Shown here: piece after piece, positions 22,069-35,910 of the stretch
Position numbering within the stretch: position 1 is the stretch's first letter
How the letters are laid out: each line of letters starts with the position of its first letter
Assembly (NCBI RefSeq): GCF_001411555.2
Contig: NC_049904.1
Coordinates: 32,377,370 to 32,441,369, forward strand
DNA from: Juglans regia
Taxonomy: Eukaryota > Streptophyta > Magnoliopsida > Fagales > Juglandaceae
Length of the DNA stretch: 64,000 nucleotides
Direction of reading: 5' to 3'
Notes under the pieces: model-generated
Database searches by the model: none
What the model was told of the DNA's origin: nothing
The model's input: the letters and a program-made list of their open reading frames with translations, nothing else
Program-made: the position numbers and the translations under genes

Positions 22069-25000
22069 ATGGAACCCATGGAAATCGACTCCGAGAAGAC
22101 TCTCCAGAGAAAACAGGCTACTTATACCTCCCTGGTAAACTACCTTCGTTCTTTTCTATATTGCTCCAAGTTTAATCTTCTAGCTCAATACTTACCCCCA
22201 TCTCATTCCGTTTGGTTGCTGAGAAACCATAGGAAAATGAAAAAAATGGACTCTTCCCGTGGCCAACTCTTAATAGATTCTTCAGTCTGAAGCTGCACTT
22301 AGCTTTTCTTGATGTCCCGGAAGCCAACGTTTTGAAAATTTTGTTTGCTTGCTTTTTTCTTTTTCCTGTAAATTTGAGTTTGGCATTGTTGGTCGCAGGA
22401 CGATATCTTTGAGATTCAGAAAGAGACGTACAGGGGCCAGCAGTACAGCCAGATTTACTTTGCTCGTCTCCACTTGATGCGAACCCTCCTCTATTCGCTC
22501 GTTCCAAATCGGAAACCCCATTTACCTGGTAACTTCTGCTTCTAAATCTTCAGGAAATTTATAATTTTTGTGCACTCAAAATTGGTTTCTGGCTGTTTTG
22601 TTCACATTGGTATCCTGGGCTTTCGCTTGTTTTCAAGCATGCGCATTATTAAGTTACCTTGGGTCTTCGGCTTTCGATACGACTCAGTTTTAGGGTTTAG
22701 GTTTGGGCACGTTGTGACAGTTTGTTCAGGGTTTTGTGTTGACTTCTGCTGAGATACCATATGAAATCACCATTTGTCCCAAAGCTTAAGCTAATGGGAA
22801 GAGGTAGATTTTATTTTATATCTTAACACATAGCCTTTGTGATTTTGTTAGTTACAAATGTGTTGTATCGTTAGTTTAGTATATGGAATTAGGAATTTTT
22901 GTTTGTGGGAGAATAATTTGGGATTTTGTAGTTTTTTTTTTTTTGGTTCAATGGCTTTCAAAAATAATTTGGGATTTTGTAGTTATAGATAATTGCATGC
23001 TCATGAGAGGGGGAATTCGTAGCTGAAAGTTATTTAAGCACTGGGGTTTTTGGGTATCACGAGAATAGGATCTTGGCACCTACTTTTTCCTTTTTCAGTT
23101 CCATTTTTTTTCACAGTAGCTATTTTTTATTGGTTGAGAACTGAGGCCAAGAATATATCTTCATTTTCTGGGACATCTCAAATGATTTCTTTAAGTTTTG
23201 ATACGATGATAATATTGTAATCTAAGAATTGATTTTTTTTAGGTCTCAGCAAGGTACTGATAATTAGATAAGTAGGATTCCATGAAGTAATTTAGAAAAT
23301 TTGCTGGGATTTTATTGGGTTTCAGTTTGCACAATTTTGCAATTGGAAGAAGGCAAGGAATGCATCATTGTTGGAACCCTTTACAAGCACATGAAACTCA
23401 AACCTTGCGTTCTCGATGAGTACTCCAAGGAGGTATTGTTATCTCTTCGTTTTTAAAAAAAAAAAAACATAATTGGTTTTCATGATTGAAATCAGAGTTT
23501 TAGAAGTAAATTACTTTCATTGCAACCTACAGAGATCTGCGACTCCCCTTGTCAGGCCTCATAATTTTATGCACACAGATGATAATTTGGTTTTAGAAGA
23601 CGATAGTGGAAGAGTTAAGCTTGCTGGGAGTGTGCTCTTACCATCTGCATATGTAACAGGTTTGTTTAATGAAAAGCGTATGATACCGAAGTCAGAAAAC
23701 TCTTATCAGGATCTGATCGTACTTCACTAGTTTTTTTTACGCTATTATAAAAAAAAGGAAACCACTTTTTTTTTTTGGAAATGAGTTGCTCATGTTTTCC
23801 CTTTTCCCCGACCCAGTGCAGCTGAAGTCATCTTTATTGCATTACTCCTTTTAAATATTCCTTATTGCTAGCCTAATGAATGCAGTTTTTATTGAGCTGT
23901 TCTTTAAATATTCATGTAGTTCTAATAGGTCTAGAAGTAAAATTGATTGGATGGTTGTGATAAAACTTTTTGTAATATATAATCAAGTTCTTAATGCACT
24001 TTTCACCTATCTACTTATTTATGTGTGGAAATAGCTGTGAATGCTCAAGTATCTTATTTTCTTAGCTATGGCTAAAATCTGAGATGTGGCTTACAACTTG
24101 GTATACCAAAAATCTTAAACTGTCATCTGTATAAAGCATGTTTATTTGCACTGACATGGTACACGCAATAGGCATTGTTGTTGCTTTGCATGGGAAGGAA
24201 ACTGATGCTGGCGACTTCTTGGTTCAAGATGTCCTAGAAGCTGGCTTACCACCCCAGATAGAGCTTCCTCTAAAATCAAGTATGATCTAGTTTACCTTCT
24301 TTCCTTTTTCTCTCTGATGTTTCTACCTCTCAGTATATTATGTGCATCAGCAACTTATGTGTTGGTTAGACATATTCTTCTCTATATAGCTTCTGGAATA
24401 ATAATCGCTAATAATATCATAAAGCTATTGTACGCATCCAGGGACTTTTATTTTACTGATAAGAAAGAAAAGTTGAACAGGCGTTACCATTTGTTTAATT
24501 CGCTTCACAAAAGATACTCACTTACTTAAATTCTGAAATTTTACTTATTAAAAAAACAAAAGATACCACATCAAATATAAAATCAAATTTGGGAGGAAAA
24601 AATGGATACAAGCAAATTATGAAAGAAGTTCACACTCACATTCATGAATGAAGCATTGAGTATATGGATACATATTTGTAAGCTAGGAAGAAAGGAAAAT
24701 TATCTTAACGGGAAAGAAGTTCACACTCATATTCACAAATTAAGTGTTGAATATATACAAAAAAAAATGTTGAATATATACACTTGCATGTGTGTTTCAG
24801 TCCTTTTTCTCCTTATGTTATATTATGCAAAACTAGTCTCTCTTATCATGAGTCTAAATATGTTGCTGGGTGGAATTGTGAATAGGATTGAAGGAAATTA
24901 GAGAAGTTCTGTTTTTCATCTAGAATTTCATCATCCCCAGTCACATAAGTTGATATTTCACATTTTAAGTGCCTTTTTTTAATTCAACTGGTTAATTTAT

Positions 25001-27926
25001 GAAGCCACTTGAAAATGTGTTACATCAGTTCGTATGACTAGGGATGACAAAATTAAAGTTAAAAAGTAGCATTGCTGAGGAAATTATTTGAATTGTGTTT
25101 GCAGAGTTAGCACATATTTTTATCTATGCTTTGCCATGATTTCATTAATTTTGAATGTGCAGGTGAAGACAAGTATGTTGTCTTTGTATCGGGGTTAAGT
25201 GTTGGGAGCAGCACTTCTAATCCTCTCCAATTTCAGCTTCTTGTTGATCATATAACAGGACATTTAGGAGATGAGAAGGTTCAATTTGTGTTTGCCTTAA
25301 AGCTCTTCTTCTTCTTTAGACTGGGTGAGAAGGGGATACCTGTTTTTTAAGCAATCCCAGATGGCTAATTTTAAAGGACTATAATTGAACAGGAACAAGG
25401 CATTGCGGCAAAAATAGTTCACTTTGTAGTTGCCGGGGATTCTATCGAAATCCCACGTGGTCTTCTTAATGGACAGGTAATGCATTTATGATCTGTGTGT
25501 TCTTAGGTGAATGAGCAGCTTCAATTTTTTTTTTTTCGAAAAAAAAAACAGCTTCAAAATCATATCTTCCCTTGTATAATTTTCAAGTAATTCTCTTTTA
25601 GTGAAAATTGATTGGTACACCTACTAAACAGATTTTTATCTGTTAGAGAAAAAAAGGCAAAAAGATGGCTATATCAGTGTATCACCTCATAATTCCAAGG
25701 ATGGAAGTTATTCTGAGGACCTAAAAGTTATAGTTTAGTAACCTTAGGGGATATTATTGTGATTTTTCCTTTTCTTTTGTTGTTCTTTCTTCCTTGTTAC
25801 TTTTCCCCTCTCTCTGGTAGTCTGTTTGTTGCTTCATTCAAAAATAAAGTTTTTTTTTTATCAGTAAAAATGTTGAAAGTTAGAATGGTCTCTGTGCATG
25901 TCATTCGCTTGTTGCAACCAGTAGTGTCTGTTTTCTAAAGATTTAGTTGTTTGTATACTTGCAAAAATGATGTCTTGCATATGGATTCAGGAATTAGTTT
26001 TGCTTCCTTCCTATTAACCAACAAATAATGAGAACTTTTAACTTATTTTGATAAGACTGGAGCACAGAAAGTTCAAGATGTCACAGTTTTGTTTCTACAA
26101 GATTTTATTTGTGATCATGCTAAGATTAAAACACATGGCAGTAACCCATTAATTCATTTCTTTAATTGTCACTTTATTTAATACATGCAGAATTTGGCTT
26201 CAAAGGATCAATCAAGGCTGTCTGAGCCTATTAAAGAGCTAGATATATTGTTGACACAGGTTATTATCATTAGTTTGGTTGAGAAGTTAGCTTTGATTCT
26301 GTCTCCTAATTGTGACTATCTACATATTTCTAGATTGCTGCTAGTTTGCCTCTAGATATCATGCCCGGCCCCAATGATCCTGCTAACTTTTCGTTGCCTC
26401 AGCAGGTTAGTTCTATGTCTTGAAAGCATATTTTCATTGCTATAATCTGCATCTATTGGTTCAATGCTAATTTTTCTTCCTTTCAGCCGTTGCATAGATG
26501 TCTTTTTCCTGGGTCTTCGGCTTATAACACTTTTAGGTCTTGTACTAACCCTCATTGCTTTGAGCTTGAAAATATCAGGTATCCGATGGTCATAATTTGT
26601 AATTTACCACCCTGCCACCCCTCCCCCTGTTTCTCCCAAAAAAAAAAACACTTTTGACATGGTGTGTTGTGTTTTTAAGATTTCTTGGAACATCAGGTCA
26701 GAATGTAAATGATCTTGAGAAGTACTCAGAGGCGAAGGATAAAATTGAATTCATGGAAAGAACATTAAGGTGGAGGCATTTAGCCCCGACAGCACCTAAT
26801 ACTCTTGGTATATCTATAACACTATATGCTACATGTTTTCTATTATCACCTTGGTTGCTTGAAGATTTCTTAGTGCTGAGCAGTTGACTAACTTGAGATA
26901 AGAAAAAAGTATTTCACTAAAGAAATTAGAGGACTGGTTGATGAGATTTGAACTTTTATGTGGTTGTAATTGAGTAGCTAAACCAGAATTCACATTGATA
27001 ATATTTTTCAGGGTGTTATCCTTTCACGGACAGGGATCCTTTCTTCATTGAGACCTGCCCTCATGTTTATTTTGTGGGGAATCAGAATGAATACAAAACT
27101 GACTTAATAAAGGGTATTTTCTCTTCAACTTGTAGTTTTGAGCTAAACCATTACTATTTTATACTGTTTTAGTTTTCAAGCGCCCTGCCCCCTCCAATGG
27201 CCAACAAAAGAAAAAGGAAAGGGAAAAACAACCATAAATGATAACTTTGATGGTAACTTCTCAATGCAGGATCAGAAGGGCAGTTTGTAAGACTCATATG
27301 CATTCCTCAATTCTGCACTACAGGAGTTGCTGTTGTGGTAAGCTTTTATATAATATCAGGATGCTGAAAATTTTCTAGGAATTAGCACCAAACTTGAAGG
27401 TTTAAACTTGTTAGACCCCACACATACTGTGCATTTATGTTGTCTATTCTATTCATCCAATGGCTTTTAGTCCCTTATATAGTAAAAAAAGATAAAAACG
27501 GTTTGAAGACAAATAAAAAATTGTGCTTGAAATAAATCCATTTTGCAAGATAAGCCTTTTAAGTGAACCTAGGAGGTGTTACTGCTGTCCATCATACATG
27601 TATGGTCTTTTGACTGACCCTCTTATGCATGTAATACAGTTGATGTGATCTTATATTGTGCATTACAGTATAGTTTTCATCTTCCCCTGAAGATATAGCA
27701 TGTAGGAAACAGGATTTTCTTCTCTTACATTTTTTCTTGAGTTAGATGATCCTAATATGTGATTAGAAGACTTTATGCGGTGTCTCAGTATCTTAATTGA
27801 AAGGTTTATGGGGTAATATATATTTTGCATGCATGCTTACATAAATTAATTTTTCCGTTTTTGCAGCTAAATTTGAGAAATCTTGAATGTCATACTCTTA
27901 GTTTTGGGACTGAATTCATCTCTTGA
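22069..27926 (+). CDS. POLD2: DNA polymerase delta small subunit (subunit 2)
   Basis: Fourteen coding exons: 22069-22134, 22399-22528, 23326-23432, 23533-23659, 24172-24279, 25163-25278, 25393-25476, 26191-26259, 26334-26405, 26487-26578, 26680-26807, 27012-27113, 27270-27337 and 27867-27926. They give 442 residues, the usual size. The protein is the B subunit of replicative polymerase delta in the nucleus; it links the catalytic subunit to the other accessory subunits. Visible blocks are [40 protein letters not shown] (OB-fold part), then the inactive phosphoesterase part with [54 protein letters not shown] and [10 protein letters not shown]. An in-frame ATG at 22024 would add 15 residues; the ATG at 22069 (GCCATGG) has the better context and starts the conserved length. 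All introns are GT..AG. Confidence 0.95.
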
Positions 27927-28860
27927 TGACATGGTATGAAGTTCTGTTTGTGTTAGAGCTTTAGATCACTAGTTTAGCTTCAGTTTCTACAAATTTTGTA
28001 ACATATCATAAGCTTTAGATCTCATGATAACATATTTCATAACTTGTTAAGATTTTCTGTTCTATGCCTCACAGGTTTCTACAAATTGAACTTTTGAATG
28101 CAACCGTCTTTGTAGAATCCTCACACAGAGCCAATGAGTGGACGTCTTAAGTTTGAAGCGATTTCTTCCACCACCTAATTTTATCAGTTATCCTCTGTAA
28201 ACTATTATCGTTCGTAGAATTTCTTTACTATGTGTTTTGTTTCTGTTTCTTTTAATGTACCGTTGTTATAACACAGGATTTTTCGACAAAGATGCTATAA
28301 ATTATTTTCATGAATTGTCTAATTTCTTTTCTTTCATAAATTGTCTTGTGCACCCCTGAATTATAATTTTTTAATTTGCACCATAAACTATTAAAGTTGG
28401 CAATTATCATCCTGAATTATTAATCTGATAGTTTGCACTCTCGGTTCAAATATAACCGATTGGATCGGGTCACATTTGGTTAAGTTTTTAATTTTGTCAA
28501 AGAGATTTATATTTACTTTCCAATAAAAATAATTTTATAATCTAAAACATCACATCAAATCACATCAATTTGTACATTTATTTTTGTAATATCTTTAAAA
28601 CATTTCTCTTCACAATTTACCTCTCTTGTAAGATTGTCAAAGGGCAATACAATTAATTTGGCCATCTTGGGAAATTGGAATATCTGTTCGTACCTAGCGT
28701 ACCCTAACATTATTGAAACCTTGAGCCCTTTGCTCTTCCCAATGGCTATATTTTCCACGAGAAGTGTTAGAGAGCATCTATTGTAGTGGTGCACACAATG
28801 CACACACTACGTTGATGCATCTCATCCACTTATTTTTTTTTTCTTCCTTTAAACGCAGCG
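27927..28860. other. POLD2 3' region and intergenic DNA
   Basis: Contains POLD2 3' untranslated sequence and AT-rich DNA. No further gene is recognised. Confidence 0.45.
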
Positions 28861-28875
28861 GCTTCTCTCATCTCC

Positions 28876-28953
28876 CGTCTCTCTCTCTCATCATCTCCGC
28901 TCTTTCTATCATCTCTCTCTCTCATCTCTGCTTTCGCTCTCTCTCTCGTCTCT

Positions 28954-28998
<45 letters not shown>

Positions 28999-29070
28999 TA
29001 CTCTCTCTCTCCTCTCTATCTCATCTCTACTCTCTCTCTCTCGTTTCCGCTCTCTCTCATCATCTCTCCC
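28876..29070. repeat. CT-rich microsatellite block
   Basis: An impure (CT)n array with TCATCTCT interruptions. The purest run is at about 28951-28994. Open frames on both strands (Ser/Leu-rich on plus, Arg/Glu-rich on minus) are translations of the repeat, not genes. Confidence 0.85.
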
Positions 29071-29358
29071 ATCTATCTCTAATTTTAAATTTAACAAACG
29101 TGTGGTGTAGATTTTGACAAATAATGTGTGCAAAACTGACTGCTATAAACAGTGACTTCTATTTATAATATTTCATTTTGCACCCGTCTCATTATTCAAA
29201 TTATTATTTGCCTTCTTCCCAACGTTCCATTTTCCACATAATAAGACACAAACCCACCTATTAATCTTCACCCCACCATATATTTGCATTTGCACTATAG
29301 CCTTGTTCACCTCCCCTTCTGAACTCCTACACACTACCCCATTTCTCTCTTTTTCCAT

Positions 29359-29998
29359 AATGGACCCTGCTATCTCTGCCAAAGTTCAACATGTAAACAT
29401 AAGTCCTCTAATGAATTGCTTAGAAAGTTTGCTGAACTGGGTTCAGATTCCCTAGACAAGGCACCAGCGAGAAAATAGTTAAGAGTGTTGAAGCTCTGGA
29501 AAAGATGCAGGATAATGAGAGAAGTTGATCGCTTTGAGAGTCCATAAAATGGCAGGACCGGCTTATTTGGAGAAGAGGTCGCTTCTTCCTCTGGTGTCGA
29601 TAAGGCGGTTGGCATTGCTTCGGCAACTTGGGATTGGGAGGTCGCAGTTCAAGACAAGGGATGTGAAGAACATGTCAATATTGGGAACCATTGAGAAGGC
29701 GAGGATTTATGACATATATTTTCATTTAATTGCTCTTTTTTTCTTCTCAGCATGCTATGTTTCAAATCGTGCATATACAACTAAAGTACATTTGTCATTT
29801 GTTGTATTTCTGTTGATGCCACTGTTTTTAACATTTTCTTCCTATTTCTTCTATCTTATATACGTCTATCTATGATGTGTTTACCTGTGGGGAACTTTGT
29901 GCAGACATGGAATAAAACTGTAGAAGGGGCATCAAAATTTTTTATGGTGAAGCATTACCACCGGCATAAGCGTTTGATAAATGACATTGTCTAAGGGT
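29359..29998 (+). pseudogene. Unrecognised broken gene
   Basis: Coding-like sequence without an intact frame. From 29410 one frame reads NELLRKFAELGSDSLDKAPA, hits a stop, continues LRVLKLWKRCRIMREVDRFE, then shifts frame into NGRTGLFGEEVASSSGVDKA and VGIASATWDWEVAVQDKGCE before a second stop. After an intron-like stretch ending TTTGTGCAG at about 29904, a piece TWNKTVEGASKFFMVKHYHR ends at a TAA near 29992-29994. Amino-acid composition and the acceptor-like site suggest an old gene copy, but I do not recognise the family. A 116-residue open frame at 29525 uses a different frame and runs into AT-rich sequence; it is not the gene. A chance coding look cannot be excluded. Confidence 0.35.
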
Positions 29999-29999
29999 T

Positions 30000-30900
30000 G
30001 AGGCTTGAACTCTCTATATACTAGTTTCAAAGCTTTGCAATGTGCCATTACTGGCTTTATATGAGACTGGGAAAGGCAGCCTTGGTACATCGACAATAAA
30101 TTTACATTATTTGTTCATAAGTATACCAAATATTCGTTTCATCAGTAAGAAATAAATCAAGGTGAATTTCATCATTTCATGCCTTTAAATTCAACTCCTC
30201 GTTTGTTTTTATAACTCATTTCAACTCAGTTAATCATTATAATTTTTATAAATTCTCACATAAAATAAAATAAACAATTAAACTTTTTCGAATCTCAAAA
30301 CAAAATAAATATTAAAAAAATATATTCTAACAATATTTTATTTAACTTTTAATTTTAATCTCAACTCATCTCATCTCATCTGCTAAAACAAACAAGATAT
30401 AAATGATTGGCTCTCTTTCTCTCATTGATTCGAAGCTACGCATTGGAATATTGAGATGACATACGATCAACTCTACAGCATAGTTGAAAGATTTGCAGAA
30501 TGGGCAAATAATTTAGCAACAAGAATCTTGAGAGGAAACTGAAGTATATATAAAGGCGTTAAAGCTTGGTTGAAAATTGAATTATAGGTGTATATAGCAT
30601 TGTTTAAGGAAAATGGTACCCCCATAAATAAGACTTCAAACATAGATGTATTATGTATACTTAGCTCCATTGAAAAACAGGAGGAATGACATGATCTGGT
30701 ACCCTCTTCCAGCTTAGATTAGATGATATTGGCATGCTGGATTGTAAATACACTAATGAACTTGCCATATACAAAAGAATAATTCTATTTGAACCATTTT
30801 GTGTTGTTACATATTGGGATGGATGAGATTTTAAAGGCATTGTCCTTTCTTTTTGAAAGAATTTATAAAATTATTTTGCCATAATTATAGAAACATGAAG
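30000..30900. other. Intergenic with a MITE
   Basis: Apart from the element at 30193-30400, this stretch shows only AT-rich sequence and no gene. Confidence 0.45.
30193..30400. mobile_element. Short MITE, family B
   Basis: About 208 bp. The left end CTCGTTTGTTTTTATAACTC is matched by the inverted right end CTTGTTTGTTTTAGCAGATG. It is rich in CTCATCTCATCTCATC and contains the core ATATTCTAACAATATTTTATTT. A close relative lies at 62646-62845 and degenerate ones at 43935-44455, 16810-16985 and 37905-38010. Non-coding. Confidence 0.6.
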
Positions 30901-30972
30901 GGGTCCATAGCTCAGTGGTAGAGCATTTGACTGCAGATCAAGAGGTCACCGGTTCGAACCCGGTTGGGCCCT
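30901..30972 (+). tRNA. tRNA-Cys (anticodon GCA)
   Basis: A 72-nt cloverleaf. The acceptor stem GGGTCCA pairs with TGGGCCC with one T-G pair. The D arm AGCTCAGTGGTAGAGC carries the A box. The anticodon stem TTTGA/TCAAG encloses CTGCAGA, giving anticodon GCA (Cys). The T arm ACCGG-TTCGAAC-CCGGT carries the B box. The discriminator T is typical of plant tRNA-Cys, and a T-run follows. No intron. Confidence 0.96.
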
Positions 30973-30976
30973 TTTT
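30972..30976 (+). terminator. Pol III terminator of tRNA-Cys
   Basis: A run of T (CCCTTTTTAA) starting at the discriminator position of the tRNA, followed by AT-rich DNA. Confidence 0.7.
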
Positions 30977-31260
30977 AATAAGCTGCTTTTCTTTTTGTTC
31001 TTTTTTTAGAAGGAAGCGCGGTCTCACATCGTTCCCCCCACTTGCCTTGCCCTTTTCTCACGACACTCTCTGTTCACTCTCACCTCCACATCTTTTTTCT
31101 CTCCCGCACTACCTACAATCGCATTTTCTTCGGTCCCTCTCATTAAATTTGCAATCTTTGATTTAACTGCCTCTCTCCCTACACTTTGATGAGTTTGATC
31201 CATCACTCCCTCTTCAACACTCTCTTCCATGCTCTTGTCGCTGGCAACTGGCAAGGAAGG

Positions 31261-31910
31261 ATCGCGTCGGCGTGTTCGAAGCCAGTAAGACGGTATGCCC
31301 GTATGAACATGGATGATAGTAGGATGTCACATCGATTAAGTATGAGATTGATTAATGTTAATAAGCCCTTAGGTACCTTTCCTTATAAATTAATTTTTAA
31401 GGGTGAGTTCTATTTATAACAAATGGTATTAGAACCACCCAACATTTAAGATTATATTGCGATGGTTGCAATCGTGTGACATGGGATGATGCCGGCATGA
31501 CAATGTTTGCTCGGAATTAGAAAAAGATCTAATGCACAGCCAACCATGTAAGCTTGGAGACCATCGTAAACGTCGGCTGTGGAGTATGGTGGTTGTTACG
31601 ATCTCATATCGATTAAGTATATGATTAGTTAATAATTTATAAACCTTTAAGCACACTTCAGCTAGTTTTCAAGATTGTACCTAGTCATAACAAATTCTAT
31701 GCTCGGAGACTTCGCTCCTCTGGTTCCGGGACCTCGAGAAGCACTTCTTAGGCGACTTATGGTCCTTCCCCGTGGTTCAGGCCAATGAGGTCCTCGACAA
31801 TCATAGCCTGGTCGAGACCGGACATAACGCCACCTTTTTCGCTGCTTTCGAAGGCCATGGCGGCCCTGAGGCGTCTCCATTATCTGTGACCATCCTTCTC
31901 TTCAGCTTGT
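31261..31910 (+). pseudogene. PP2C protein phosphatase remnant, split by a TRIM
   Basis: Two pieces of a clade-D type 2C protein phosphatase flank a retroelement. Piece 1 (about 31261-31316) translates to ASACSKPVRRYARMNMDD, matching the family N-terminus (SACWKPVRRYAR type). Piece 2 (about 31703-31877) reads SLLWFRDLEKHFLGDLWSFP, VVQANEVLDNHSLVETGHNA and TFFAAFEGHGGPEAS, equivalent to the LLWY-RDL-H, VVQANE and YDGHGGPE motifs. The metal-binding YDGHGG is altered to FEGHGG. After GGPEAS the frame shifts and continues IICDHPSLQLV (compare ISDHLFLHL). Only the first exon region is present; the rest of the phosphatase domain is missing downstream. No function is expected. Motif matches are from memory of the family. 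Confidence 0.75.
31317..31692 (+). mobile_element. TRIM retroelement inside the PP2C remnant
   Basis: A 376-bp terminal-repeat retrotransposon in miniature. Direct repeats of about 105 bp (31317-31421) and 99 bp (31594-31692) share CGATTAAGTAT..GATT..TTAAT and both end in ATAACA. The second starts TGTTAC. Two bases after the first repeat comes TGGTATTAGAACC (31424-31436), close to the TGGTATCAGAGC primer-binding site used with initiator tRNA-Met. A purine-rich GGAGTATGGTGG precedes the second repeat. The interior has no coding capacity, as in all TRIMs. No clear 5-bp target duplication remains. Confidence 0.7.
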
Positions 31911-32857
31911 CAGTGACAGTAATATCTCTTTACTTTGTCCTATACTAATTTATATATTCAATTTTTGTTGGTAGATCAATGAGTTTTGCGTTGGGTTACA
32001 GTTTTGGTAAGAATATATAGTGAAGCCTATATAGGGAGTTTGTGGTGAATTTCTTGTGTTGGTTTTTCTTCCTGCTTGGTGTGTGACTCGTGTTGGTGGC
32101 CATCGAAGTCATTGGTGTTTCGCAGATTGGCTTGCCGACGAAGAGTTTCGTATTCACACGTACATGGCTAGAAGGTGCGGCGAGGATTAATATTCACGTA
32201 GTTGATATGGAAATTAGTTCTGCGAGGGGTTGAGGGAAAACTTCTCAGCTGCCGCTTGTTGTGTTGATTGTGAATTCTTTTGAGGACTAATGATAAATAT
32301 GCAGGGAATAGCTCTTAACCTATTTAGAACCGGGTTCTGATTGGGGATAATAAAGTTTCAAAGCTGTAAATTGGTACCTTTTCCACCCAGGGGCTTTGTA
32401 TCTGGGATTCTGGAGTCTTATTTCTTGGTCTGTTTCAAACATGTTTTACCTTGAATGCTAAAAATCCAATATTTTTAACCATAATACTCTCCATGTGCCT
32501 AGAAAAGATCGTCACCAGTTGCAGAAAACAGTGCACACAAAAGGTATACAGTAGATTATAATCAATCATAAGAACTCTTAAATAAATTATAGCAAAAAGA
32601 ATTTCTGTTTCAACCCAAACCAGAGCAGTAACCATACATAACCCTTCTACAACAAATAGTTATGAAAAAATTGAGTCATTTGATTGCCTCCATGTTCACC
32701 GTCCCAGAATAACAAAAGAAAAAACATAGAGAAACAACATGAATGAAGAATGGGAAATAAATTAGAAAAAGGGAAGTCCGCAACCACCAGATTCGAAGCC
32801 TCTCAGAAACACAAAATGTATCTTGTAAATTCTTTGCCCACCACTTTCTTTGCATGA
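31911..32857. other. Intergenic, no gene seen
   Basis: Lies between the PP2C remnant and the actin stop codon. Part of it, close to 32858, will be actin 3' untranslated sequence. No other coding signal is recognised; I do not see later PP2C exons here. Confidence 0.4.
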
Positions 32858-34928
<2,071 letters not shown>

Positions 34929-34938
34929 TTCCTATTGC

Positions 34939-35788
34939 CTGTTCCACAAAGATACCACCATTACAAACATAACCAAAGAACAGTAGTTTCTCATCCCACA
35001 AATCATAGCTACGTATTACATGGGATATCACGAGGATTCACCATCGTATGACATAATTCAGTCAACCCAAGCACAATGCATGCAGATGTTTAATGCCAAT
35101 TAATGGTAATAGAAAGTTTCTATAATCCTCGACTCCCAGATCTTCTGGCAGTCAAAATCAAAATATGCCATTCAAACCACATAAGTCAATCCATTGGAAC
35201 TTTTTTTTTTTTTTTATAACTGTGGATGTTCGGGCCAACTTGCGCACAGCTTGACTAATCTCATAGGATTCTGAAGTTAACAATCAGGTAAACCTCACCC
35301 TAAGGGGACTCGAACTAGAAGCCAATCCAGTGGAACTTAACCGCACGTATATGTCAAAGTAGACAAGGAATGTTAAAGTAGAGAAATTTACAATATTTAC
35401 CCCATACAGATTTGCAATAGACCGAACCTATACTCTAAATTCTACTGCTGTATACTTGGACAAAATTTCCGATACGATCAAAGCAATAAACTTTCTTCGA
35501 TAAAAATCTAAATATTGATAGGAACATCCAACCCACATTAATCTATCAATGGCATTTCAAATTCATACGTGATCCGAATCTACCCATCACGCATTAGTCA
35601 AAAGAACAACAAAACATCTGCAAATCTAGGATGATCAATCGACGCGCAGCAACGTTATTTAAGAACCATGCACAAAAAAGATCACTAAAGCAAAGTTTCT
35701 GAAACATTGAACGATAACAGTTCATCTCATCAGTGTTCTCTGCGAACAGACAAAAAAAAATGTTGATCAGATAGAAGGAAGAGGACAC
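34939..35788 (-). other. Actin leader intron
   Basis: An 850-bp intron in the 5' untranslated region. The donor is CTCAAAG|GTGTCC at 35789/35788 and the acceptor is GAACAG|GC at 34939/34938, ten bases before the ATG. A leader intron at this position is standard in plant actin genes and usually enhances expression. It contains a SINE. Confidence 0.8.
35202..35322 (-). mobile_element. tRNA-derived SINE in the actin leader intron
   Basis: About 120 bp on the minus strand. It has a B-box-like AGTTCGAGTCCCC near its start, the segment GTGCGCAAGTTGGCCCGAAC, and a poly-A tail (poly-T on plus, 35201-35215). It is flanked by 15-bp direct repeats CAATCCATTGGAACT (35187-35201) and CAATCCAGTGGAACT (35323-35337) that match at 14 of 15 bases, as expected for target-primed reverse transcription. 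Confidence 0.75.
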
Positions 35789-35910
35789 CTTTGAGACGAA
35801 ACTCTCTCTGTGCTTTTTTATTTTTCGGTTGTTCTGCGTGGCTCTCTCCGTCGTCGCTCTGTTTATGGGACTGTTGTCGAGTGGGTTCAGGTATATGTTT
35901 TAAAAATAGG
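35789..35910 (-). promoter_or_regulatory. Actin first leader exon and core promoter
   Basis: On the minus strand the sequence CTATTTTTAAAACATATACC (about 35890-35909) is a plausible TATA region. It is followed by a CT/GA-containing leader that ends at the donor at 35789. The transcription start cannot be placed exactly. Confidence 0.4.

Noticed and set aside
28764..29133. Ser/Leu-rich and Arg/Glu-rich open frames
   Set aside because: Translations of a (CT)n/(GA)n microsatellite.
30915..31166. Plus-strand open frame starting MVEHLTADQEVTGSNPVGP
   Set aside because: It is a translation of the tRNA-Cys gene and following DNA.
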